This document shows positions 38,401-46,100 of a stretch of DNA of 64,000 bases, piece by piece. The stretch is taken from positions 2,253,983 through 2,317,982 of the forward strand of contig NW_024037060.1 of NCBI RefSeq assembly GCF_015706575.1, written 5' to 3'. Each line of letters begins with the position of its first letter. Position 1 is the first letter of the stretch. Under the pieces are notes generated by a model. The model had not been told where the DNA came from. It saw only the letters and a list, made by a program, of their open reading frames with translations, and ran no database searches. The DNA comes from Patiria miniata (Eukaryota > Echinodermata > Asteroidea > Valvatida > Asterinidae). Both the position numbers and the translations under genes were made by a program.

Positions 38401-39066
38401 AAATACGGGTGTGTATACTGAGATATATTATTATTATGCCCTAAATATCTGGAGTTTTGAAACCTAAAACAAACTAGGATTTGTACAGGACTTGTAATCT
38501 TCAAGTACAAATCACATTACATGACTTTACAGTTATACTGAAAAACTGTGAGCGTGGAACGAATGACTTGCGGGTTAAGGAAACGGGTGGCTCATTTGAT
38601 ACGATACAGTGTACATTTTCCACTACCAATTTGCAGTGTCATTTCTCTACAATTCCTGGGCCAAATGTAAGCTAATATTTATGGAAATCACAACTTTTGG
38701 CTGCTATTTATTACAAAAGAACTGATATCGGAAATCTAAATTTATCTTACTGTAACGTATACATAGAAGTCAATCGTTACACAACAACAAAACGAAAACA
38801 CTTTTTCACACAGGTCATCGCATATAAACTCAAGGAGAAATGTTTTCCAATAATTGCACAAGCATAACACAACATTGGATGCATCGGCTGCCTCCCCTTT
38901 TGGTAAACTCCCCCAAAAGTCTCACACGAAGGACACTTATAATGGACTCACCCCTTCTCTGTCCAAACGGACCACGGAACTTCGCCTCTCCTCCAATGAC
39001 ATTGTTGTTGACGTAGCTGAGAAGTGCCTGCTTTGGGCAGGAGCCGTTCGATCGAAAAGCCTCCAT
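25933..39066 (-). CDS. PLP-dependent class V aminotransferase / desulfurase-like protein (15 exons)
   Basis: Exons (high to low): 38952-39066, 36043-36073, 34134-34250, 32472-32601, 32013-32078, 30366-30573, 29876-29915, 29611-29684, 29164-29237, 28523-28680, 28073-28277, 27748-27809, 27281-27431, 26866-27081, 25933-26481. All splice sites are GT/AG and all phases agree, giving 731 residues. The fold-type I PLP motifs are in order: YCDYTASGR (about 41-49), TGSGSTGAIHKL (phosphate loop), GPFEHHSNILPW (His140/141), FWDYATAAPY (Asp218), FISTHKFVGG (Schiff-base Lys252), RGGCACAGPYAH (Cys398, Cys400). This is the NifS/SufS-like class V family. There is no MOSC domain, so it is not a molybdenum-cofactor sulfurase. 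Residues about 478-731 form an extra C-terminal region, acidic toward the end, that I do not recognise. The substrate is unknown, with no signal peptide, so probably cytosolic. All key residues are present. Confidence 0.9.
26866..27081 (-). CDS. Class V aminotransferase exon 14 (extension)
   Basis: Acceptor CCCAACAG, donor ACTTG|GTACGT. 72 codons after the enzyme fold proper: GAWTHRVGVRGKG, SLNDICYDQGFMEI and an acidic DDSEDQ stretch, then a predicted helix HYLEEVRALFEQAVEDN. Confidence 0.9.
27281..27431 (-). CDS. Class V aminotransferase exon 13
   Basis: Acceptor TTCTTCAG, donor CACAG|GTAAAC. Includes AVRPGFVRINLPYFATEET, typical of the small domain of class V enzymes (RPG-R/S-L), and WKLLPQ. 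Confidence 0.94.
27748..27809 (-). CDS. Class V aminotransferase exon 12
   Basis: Acceptor TATTTCAG, donor ACAG|GTAATA. Encodes DLLGISEDSAVKFYDLIRED. Confidence 0.92.
28073..28277 (-). CDS. Class V aminotransferase exon 11 (Cys motif)
   Basis: Acceptor TCTTCCAG, donor CCAC|GTGAGT. Encodes RLPIFSFLI, HHNFVSVLLNDLFGIQ and RGGCACAGPYAH. Cys398 and Cys400 occupy the place of the catalytic cysteine loop of desulfurases. Confidence 0.95.
28523..28680 (-). CDS. Class V aminotransferase exon 10
   Basis: Acceptor CAACCAG, donor CAAG|GTAAAC. Encodes YLRDIEAREEGGTPAIVESI; the EEGGTPA motif is typical of this class. Confidence 0.94.
29164..29237 (-). CDS. Class V aminotransferase exon 9
   Basis: Acceptor TTATAG, donor ATAT|GTAAGT. 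Encodes LLVAKKRLFVNKVP and HGAGGGTVAY, the conserved glycine loop after the PLP lysine. Confidence 0.93.
29611..29684 (-). CDS. Class V aminotransferase exon 8 (PLP lysine)
   Basis: Acceptor GTCCACAG, donor CCAG|GTAAGA. Encodes DAVFISTHKFVGGVGTPG; Lys252 is the predicted Schiff-base lysine. Confidence 0.95.
29876..29915 (-). CDS. Class V aminotransferase exon 7 (40 nt)
   Basis: Acceptor TTTATCAG, donor CTAG|GTGAGT. Encodes APYLDIDMNPEESR, continuing DYATAAPY. Small, but both phases fit. Confidence 0.88.
30154..30266. mobile_element. Small MITE-like element
   Basis: CACTGCAAAAAGTACAGTGT at the left and a loosely mirrored ACACCACAGTTTCCAAAGCGTG at the right, with GTGTTAA words between. It resembles the element at 40035 in its CACTGCAAAAA start. 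It lies in intron 6 of the aminotransferase gene. Weak evidence. Confidence 0.4.
30366..30573 (-). CDS. Class V aminotransferase exon 6
   Basis: Acceptor ATACACAG, donor GCAG|GTTGGT. Includes LGCFSAASNVTGIITD and FWDYATA; Asp218 is the expected partner of the pyridine nitrogen. Confidence 0.93.
30574..32012. other. Aminotransferase intron 5
   Basis: Non-coding. 30693-30750 is a copy of 37755-37812 (shared CAGCTCAG, TACACTTT, AACAGTGAAAAAC and GCACAACCTTTT). Confidence 0.6.
32013..32078 (-). CDS. Class V aminotransferase exon 5
   Basis: Acceptor CTTACAG, donor TAGG|GTAAGT. 22 codons: MVLVGPFEHHSNILPW and RESGAR, carrying the histidine that stacks on the PLP ring in this family. Confidence 0.92.
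32472..32601 (-). CDS. Class V aminotransferase exon 4
   Basis: Acceptor CCTCCCAG, donor GACG|GTGAGT. Encodes VIFTGSGSTGAIHKLL, the PLP-phosphate binding loop. Confidence 0.92.
32602..34133. other. Aminotransferase intron 3
   Basis: Non-coding, with a GC-rich stretch at about 33085-33320 and a C10 run. The ORFs here show no family likeness. Confidence 0.5.
34134..34250 (-). CDS. Class V aminotransferase exon 3
   Basis: Acceptor CTTGAAAG, donor CCAG|GTAAAC. Encodes PLRCIENYISEHVYTMYANT and then a Thr-rich THTTTTVTSKQT, the N-terminal helix and the conserved asparagine-threonine turn of the family. Confidence 0.9.
34251..36042. other. Aminotransferase intron 2
   Basis: Non-coding; a GC-rich patch at 35150-35310 and a T9G11 run at 35438-35457. 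Nothing else seen. Confidence 0.5.
36043..36073 (-). CDS. Class V aminotransferase exon 2 (31-nt micro-exon)
   Basis: Acceptor GTTTGCAG, donor GGAAG|GTGAGT. It encodes VIYCDYTASGR across both joins; the phases 1 and 2 match exons 1 and 3. It holds the conserved N-terminal motif of the family, so it is real despite its size. Confidence 0.9.
36074..38951. other. Aminotransferase intron 1
   Basis: 2.9 kb without sense-strand exons. Contains poly-C/G runs, a repeat copy at 37755-37812, and an unexplained 205-codon antisense ORF (36988-37605). Confidence 0.5.
37755..37812. repeat. Dispersed repeat, also at 30693-30750
   Basis: CAGCTCAGNGNATNTTACACTT-like start, then AACAGTGAAAAAC, GCACAACCTTTT, in the same orientation and spacing at both places, in two introns of the same gene. 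Confidence 0.7.
38952..39066 (-). CDS. Class V aminotransferase exon 1
   Basis: ATG at 39064-39066 in good context (GAAGATGG), 38 residues, donor GGG|GTGAGT, phase 1. Includes VIGGEAKFRGPFGQRR, the N-terminal block that precedes YCDYTASGR in these proteins. Confidence 0.85.
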
Positions 39067-39296
39067 CTTCAGTATGCTATCCTCGCAAACAAACCAAAAC
39101 AAAACCGAAGATGCTGATCTTGGTATGTGTTGTATACGAGTTGATGTTGCGGATAGGAATTCCCTATTGCATGACAATGTGTACAGCTGTCAGCGTTCGG
39201 TCTACACGTGCTGGGAAGTGCGGGTAGAGTGCGACATGAGCTCTGTTCTGGTTGAAGTGCGCCTGTGAACTGCCTGCATGAGTACCCGGTGGCGCA

Positions 39297-39303
39297 CTTT
39301 ATA
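39297..39303 (-). promoter_or_regulatory. TATA box of the aminotransferase gene
   Basis: TATAAAG on the minus strand in a GC-rich setting, about 235 nt upstream of the ATG. It predicts a start of transcription near 39270. The inferred leader holds two short upstream ORFs: an 11-codon one from about 39237 to 39202, and ATGCAATAG at 39164-39172. Confidence 0.55.
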
Positions 39304-39354
39304 GTCCGCCAACAGACCACAGACTGAGCCGCGCGTGACCCGTACCCGAGCTGC

Positions 39355-39362
39355 TGACGTCA
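39355..39362. promoter_or_regulatory. CRE (TGACGTCA) upstream of the TATA box
   Basis: Perfect palindromic cAMP-response/ATF element about 50 bp upstream of the TATA box, a common position for working CREs. The same word also occurs elsewhere in the window (for example near 60490), so position is the main support. Confidence 0.5.
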
Positions 39363-40034
39363 CAAGGGTTCCACGATACTGCTTGCTTCGTTGCGTATCC
39401 CTGTGGGCTAATATCATGCTAGCACACGTCATACCGAAATTTCTAGCTCATATTGGCACGGAAGACTCACCACGCGTGTTGATGATTTCGCGGCCATCCA
39501 GTTTTTTATCTGAATCAGTCACTAAGGAGACATTGATACATGGGAAAACATCTCTTTTTTCTTCAGACGTAAGGAAAGTGAAGAGGGGTATCCCCTCTGA
39601 CACAAAATAGAACGTGCGGATCCGACTAGGCTAAATGCTTGTCAGTTTATTGTTGTCCAGCCGCATACACAAAATACTTGAAGGTATTGTTGTTTTGTTG
39701 TGTAAGAGATCTTTTCTTGTCTTCGTTTGACAGCTCTCCTCTGTCTTGTCAAGGTGAACCATCAATCTCGCCAAATAAAATAGTTGTTTATCCTTCTGCG
39801 CAATTTGGTGTTGACGTTTAGTTAACGCTGGCATGAATGGTGTTGCCGCGGGGAATTTTTACTTTGAAGGGCTACTGGGAGACAGCTTGTTATCCGTAAT
39901 TATCTTTACATTTTGAGGGGAAATGCATACCGTAAAGGATGCACAACTGATGGTGGGAATAGAGATCAACCTAAAAAAAATATAAGTCATGATGTAACAA
40001 AGGATAACTTCACTTAAAAACCTTGTTACTACTT

Positions 40035-40768
40035 CACTGCAAAAACTGTGTTTAGCAATTAAACACTTTCCTAAACAATATTATTTCTTGCTCTCGGAAA
40101 TTTGTACACATGTTTACATACTAAACATTTTTAGAGTATTGATGGATAGTGTTTAGCGATTAAACACTGATGTTTAGGAATTGGACACGTAGTGTTTAGC
40201 TTCTAAACATGTTTACTGAGTGAGAACAAGATTGTGTTTAAAGGGAAAATACAACATTTGCAAACATCAAAAAATAAAACTACCAAATCATTTTGAAATA
40301 CCTTGCTGGACTGTTAGTGAATGACAGTGTAAAGCATCCTGTAAAATCATGGCACCTGGTATACTGTCATTTTCAAGAAAAATGACAGTATACGCTGGTC
40401 GGCCGACCAGCGTTGGAAAACACTGGCTTTTTTCAAATACTGGCCCCAATTGACCATCGCACTTGTTTGCAATCGATTACACACCTATGAACGGGTACAA
40501 GCCAGCTAGACTGGTTCCCTGACCTTACAATTCCCCAATGTATGTAAACTGCTCTGTTTCTTCTTATATGAAGTCAGGGAACCAGACTACAGGAAAATGA
40601 TTGTTTTTCTTGGTTTTTATAGCATTTTCGAACCCAAAACCTCAAAAAAGTCAGTGTAACTATATTTGCTATATATTTCCAACCCCCCAATTCCATCCAT
40701 TTCTGAAAATTACAGCAAAAGCAAATGATGTATATTCCCTTTAATTGCTCAATACAGTTTTTAGAGTG
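40035..40768. mobile_element. MITE with CACTGCAAAAACTG ends, split by a second MITE
   Basis: The left end CACTGCAAAAACTGTGTTTA, followed by GCAATTAAACAC, is mirrored at the right end (CACTCTAAAAACTGTATTGA when reversed). The right arm was cut at its own TTAA by the element at 40242-40740; its two halves meet again as TGTGTTTAATTGCTC. Inside are three GTGTTTAG-NATTAAACAC-like palindromes. Outer flanks show no clear duplication. Confidence 0.8.
40242..40740. mobile_element. piggyBac-type MITE, copy B (TTAA target)
   Basis: TTAA at 40238-40241 and 40741-40744; ends AGGGAAAATACAACATTTGC and the mirror of AGGGAATATACATCATTTGC. 499 bp, inverted with respect to copy A at 16296-16810 and alike over its whole length. 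Its central palindrome is CGCTGGTCGGCCGACCAGCG. Confidence 0.88.
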
Positions 40769-40999
40769 TAGGTTGTGTAGTCAATTTTATGTCATGTATA
40801 GCAACTACACCGCATGATTGTGTATTAGCTGTCGCCTCTTCATGACATAATTGTGCATAATGTGCGAGTTCTTTAGGTGCGGCGACAGCAAGTGTTATTG
40901 TTCAGGTCTACTTGTAACTGACCTGTCAACATAAGTTTTCTAATTTTAGGAATGATTGTATTTATATGGTTATATTAAAACATATCAGTTACGAAAAGA

Positions 41000-42779
41000 A
41001 TCAAACGATTCCTCGTCAAAAAATTATATTGCAGATGGAATACTGCCGCCGTTTATTGATAAAAGTCTCGCTCAACAGTGGACTTTTCATTATTAATATA
41101 ATATAACTGACACAAAAGTGTATATACAACTGATCAAGGACCGCTTTAATTAAAGGGGCAATCTCGTATGTTGTACACCACCCAGGTACGCTCCGCCTAT
41201 GACAAATCAGCCATACCCTTTAAAAAAACAGTCAGCAGATCGCGGAGCCGCCAGCGCGTTATTACAATATCTCATTACTGGCTGTTTTGTGTTTGCGTCT
41301 GTGTTCAGATTTTGTCAGAACGCAAGTCAATATTTCTTAATTAAATTATTTTAAACCTTTAAGGCGGAAAGGCAAGAATAATGTATATAGGGTTTATTTT
41401 ATATTGTTGACGTCAGAGGCCTACTTTTGCTGGACCAGCCTATAAATTTAAAGTCCTTTATCTGACTGCATTGACTCACTGACTGACTCGTTGATTGTGA
41501 GTCACTGATTACTGCTGGCGAAGAGAACACGGTGCATTGCTGAACCGTTACACGGTGCAGTGCTGTCGTGTAGGATTACCCCGGCCGTATAAGGCTGAAT
41601 CAGGCCCATTGTTTGTACATGCACCAGAAACATTATAAAGACTTCCAGTGAATAGGCATTCTGAATCAACTGAATAGGATTTTGCGTCGGCTCTAGGGCC
41701 AGCTTACTATACGCTTGCCTCGTCTTGTGGTTCACATCCAGGACTAGTCAGGGTGTGGCAGTTGTACTTTCCTCGCCTCTTATACATCTGTGATGCACCG
41801 ATGCTACGGTGCCTGTGCACATTCGAAGAAATAACACAAAACAAATCGATTGATGACATAGAAAATTCGAGTTATCACTTTTCGCCAAAGTCGTCCATGC
41901 GTCGGTTCACCCTGCATCCAAAAGGTACCTGTGCTATTTTTCAGTCTTTGGAAAAAAATGGGTCTGCAGTGAGGAAACTTTTATAAATATAACTTCTCAC
42001 GAAGAAACAAGTTCAAAATTTTCAAAAAATCTTTATTCACTGCCATCATTTTTTTTGTCCGACATTACAACTCTCAAAAAAGTGAAAATTCACTCAGTGC
42101 TAGTGAATATTCACTCCATCAGAGACGATGTAGACTGAATTAATTCAGTCGAAAAGAGTTTTCACTCTAGTTTCGACAGAAGTGATTTTTTTCCCAAAGA
42201 AAATCTAAAATTAAGGTGACTCACTCCGTCTTATCCCTTGTTTTATGCTTTGTAAATTAGAGAGAAACTATAGTGTAAAAACTAAGAAAACTCCGGATCC
42301 ACAACCTTTAACATTTCGACAAAACGCTCACTCACGCTGCTTGGGTTTGGTGCATCATTTTCTGCACTGATTGCAATTTCCAGGGCTAACAATGAAACTA
42401 AACAGGGCACAGTTTTACAAAAACTGCGCCCCTTGGCACGGATCAACCTGCCAATTCCCTGGTGTACGCTCCCAAAAAAAACTTCCAGCAGCCGTTGGAA
42501 AAGTAGGCTAATTGTTTCACCTTGCCCGCCTTTTAGGCTTACCTGGGAATCTATTTGGAACCACTTTGTATGGGAATACTCCCTTTCAAATTAATAAATT
42601 CCCCACCAAATTATTAGCAGAAGACGTCGCCCCATGCCCACCCCAACCACAGTGGCGTGTTTGGGAGGTATAGGGTCAACGGGGGCACGTACACTCCCGT
42701 TTGTGCCCCTCCCCTCAGAATTTGGGAAAGACTAAAATGAGGTTTTGTTATTTCTCAAAAAAAAACACCCAGGGGAAAC
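41000..42779. other. Repeat-bearing non-coding region
   Basis: No gene recognised. 41460-41600 shares GACTGACT/GGATTACCCC/GGCTGAATC-type words with 1575-1660 and 51690-51760. 42090-42190 has paired AGTGAATATTCACT and ACTGAATTAATTCAGT palindromes, like the end of a MITE. Confidence 0.5.
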
Positions 42780-42795
42780 TGACTAACAAAGAACT

Positions 42796-42868
42796 TGACG
42801 GGATCGGGGTTTGAACCTCTGACCTCCCGATCGCAGTTCCGGTGCTCTACAAACTGAGCTATCCAGCC
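42796..42868 (-). tRNA. tRNA-Ala-like sequence (repeat-borne, probably pseudogene)
   Basis: Starts GGCTGGATAGCTCAG, anticodon arm CCGGA-ACTGCGA-TCGGG (anticodon TGC, Ala), T loop GGTTCAAACCCC. The acceptor stem is poorly paired (GGCTGGA with TCCCGTC) and U33 is replaced by C. Repeat-borne, so probably not functional. Confidence 0.6.
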
Positions 42869-42891
42869 CCACGTTGGCGGTTCCCCAATTA

Positions 42892-43010
42892 GGCCGTGTC
42901 CGAAACGGGCTTCCAGAGCTACGGCTACGTCTATTGTCAGCGCGTCCCCGCGTATTTCCAATGGGCGCAGACCTAGACCTAGCTCTAGACAACTGATTCG
43001 GATGCAGCCC
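42892..43010. mobile_element. 119-bp MITE (TA target)
   Basis: Ends GGCCGTGTCCGAAAC and the mirror of GGGCTGCATCCGAATC, with TA on both sides (42890-42891, 43011-43012). Removal joins ACAAAGAC to ATTGGGGAACC, close to the uninterrupted site of copy 1. A diverged half copy lies at about 58033-58080 (ACTACGGCTAAGTCTAT). Confidence 0.75.
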
Positions 43011-43150
43011 TAGTCTTTGTTCCAGGCCGCTAGTCAGAAGTCATAAACCCGTATAGGCCTATGTCATGTAGCCAGGGAACACGCCCTAAGTCACGATGCT
43101 ACAGTTTGCTGCAAACCTGGGAAATAGCAAACGGAGATCAGAAGGAATAC

Positions 43151-46100
43151 TGTAGTTGAAAATGGATTGAGCCGCCCCCCCCCCCTCAGAAATATGACCC
43201 CTAAGTCCCCCCCCCCCCCGCTAATTTGCCCACCAATTATTGTCATGCCACCTTCATGCTACCAAATCAATCCAACATCCCCTCCAAAATAAATTTTAAA
43301 ACAGTCCCTGTACAGCCTCGTCCAAGTATTCCAATTCGACTCTTAAAATTTTGTTCAGCGCTCCACTCGCTTTCTCCTCCTAGGCCCAAGTGTTTCTAAC
43401 CTTTCAGTACGGAAACATCATTCACCCTATTAACCCAACACCGAAGCCAAACTAAACTTTGGATTCCCGCCTTTTTCTCCCCTATTTTTGTTTACATAGA
43501 CGGGTACCACCTGGGACCTAGGTCACGTGAGCATCGAGAGCCACTTAAAGCTTCTCAATTGGACAGCGCTGTATCACATGCTGTATAGGCGCACGTCGTG
43601 TTAAATTCGGCACTGACGCAAATTGGCCGGTTTGTCGCACGTACTTGACTTTTTCGATCACGAAAACATCAACGAAAACAATGACAGGGAGATAAAACAC
43701 AGAAAACAACTTGTAAATGTACAAACAAATCAGCCGACTGAGCTACGATGAAAAATTATGATGAAAAACAAATAACGTGTGGTGTTATTTTCAATCGAGT
43801 AGAGAAACAGTAGGCGGATTATTGCGTGCGAAATAATGCGTGGAGCTAGGTTGAAAAATAAAATTGTGTCGTTGAATTGAAGTATAATTTACCAGACTAT
43901 TTTTATATCCTGAGTTGTTTATTCCAGTTTATTTTACAAGTGTATCTAGTTTAGCCAATAGCTAATGATTTCAAGCAGATACCGTTCGATTAAAGGCTTT
44001 GTTTCGATCCGGTAATCTAGCGGAGATGTTCGACGTTCGAACAAGCAAAATGAATAAAGCCATTCGTGTTTTCACTTTAACCTTACTAGTTAGACATCAG
44101 GTGCATGTACGTGGAGTAAACATGGGGGAAATTGGGTCCGTAATCTCGGGCGTCAGTACAGACGTACAAGTTGTTTTTGTCAAACTGAAGCCGGGAGCAG
44201 ATGGTATCGCATTGTCCCGAGAGTGATGTTTTACAGAAACTCAAAAACAAGCAACAGAAAACAAAACAAACACGAAAACATCTTAGGCAAAAACAAACAA
44301 AAAGCCCCAAAATGCACTACATTGGTGAAAATTTACCTCTGCGTCATCACGTGACTTCATCTGACGTCGTCGGTGGTGTTAATTTGTATTTGTCCGGTCT
44401 GCCAACATCTTAAACCCAAAAGTATATTGAAAAATGTGAATCTTCAATCGTTATTGCGTAGGCCATCGACACCCCCATAGCAAAAGATGGGGGTTGGGAT
44501 GGGGGGGGGGGGTTCGTCCCATCATCCCATGGTGGGATTATAACCACCCTACAACGGTACCAACTTCAACACTCGAAGGCACACACCTACACAATGAATA
44601 CATCCTATTCAACGGCTGTTTCATTTTCGCAGTTTAATTTCAACTTACAGAATATCATTATCTGAATTGGGAGTGAACTGGAGTGGGCTGTGCGTCAACG
44701 GAAAAAGCAAAAATTTTAATGACATTTGGTTTTTTTCCCCGCAGTTTTGTGTGGTAATAATAGTTGTTGTTTTTTTCTTGTGGGATCAGATTTAAAAAAA
44801 CATTCGACGTGCTATAGATTTATAAGTGATATTTCTATCGTTGGTGATCTAAACAGATCAATAATTTAAAAGAATGGAATAGTTTAGATGCAAAGGGATC
44901 CAATGAAAAAGTTCCAAAAATAAGAGGCCACATGGAATTTTTTTTTTTTTAAAGGTTGTTTTAAGAGGACACGGAGACTGTTTTTTACGAACAATATTGG
45001 GTTTTCCATTATGTACGTTTCCACTTCTGAAAAAAAATTTTTGTAAAAGAAAATAATGGCGAAGATGGGTTTTTCTAAGTTTTTTATAAAACAAATTGCA
45101 ACTAAATTTACCAATTGATTCTTTGCTTGTAATTATATAGCTATTACTTGGTATCAATCGTTTCCATTACACATAAAATATCACGAAACGTTAAATGTAT
45201 ATACGGTCGCATTTTATAAGGCTCACTCTCGTCAAATCTCGCCGACGTTTGCGAGATCAGACGTTGTTTCACCACCCACTTCGTTTCCGGGCAGCGAACA
45301 CATCCATTTTTCAAATTACCAAAAAAAAAACCTTAAGGCGGCACTATCGTACCACCCAAAACCGCTAATCATTTTTCCATCAAGTAAATTTCTTTGAACT
45401 TGGACATGATAAATTATGACTTGTACCTAAAAGCATACGCCCCCATTGGGTGTGGTAAAAATGGTTTTATAATTACGGGGTAATTTTGGAACACAAATTA
45501 GCTTAATGAACCACGCACTATCCAGTAAAGTACAAGTACATGTGTGATGTGCGTGAATGCGTGCGGTTTTATATCAAGTACACGATCTCTGCATATCTCG
45601 CAAACCTTATGTGGTTGTCTTGCATGCACGTAGATGTATGTTGCCACGGTGATACGGCAACAGGCGTAAAAGCGATATGTCAGTGATATCGATAGAATCG
45701 GAACATTTGTGTTCATGACTAATCTAGTATTTGCTGGGGGTGTCAATTTCATCAATCTCTGACAGGAAATATCGTGGGATGTTCTAAGAAAAACAGGTGT
45801 GTTTTTCTGGCAGTTTTCCCAACTTTCTTGCACCTGCACCTAATCCCTTCATTGTGCAATCAACCATGCCTAACAATCTCCACATAAATCTCAAGAAGAT
45901 GAGGTTCTCTGATTTTTTTTAATAAGTTTACCAAAGTCAGTCAGTCAGTCGAATTTGCGACCCTTTGCCTTCATGTGTTTGGATCGGTACTACTCTCAAA
46001 TCCGCCTTCAAATTTGGATAAGGTTCCATCAAACGACTGGCATTATTTAGACAATTTTCAAATTTTATCAAATATTTTAGAAAAGTAAGTAAAGAGTAAG

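Larger units (their letters stand above)
42780..43150 (-). repeat. tRNA-Ala-related composite repeat, copy 2 (interrupted)
   Basis: Same order of blocks as copy 1 at 3240-4160, on the other strand, ending in a tRNA-like sequence. Split by the 119-bp MITE at 42892-43010; copy 1 lacks that insertion and has its own at a different place. Confidence 0.75.

Noticed and set aside
25933-39066. Molybdenum-cofactor sulfurase (MOCOS)
   Set aside because: The N-terminal fold is similar, but the C-terminal part shows no MOSC-like sequence and the motif details differ.
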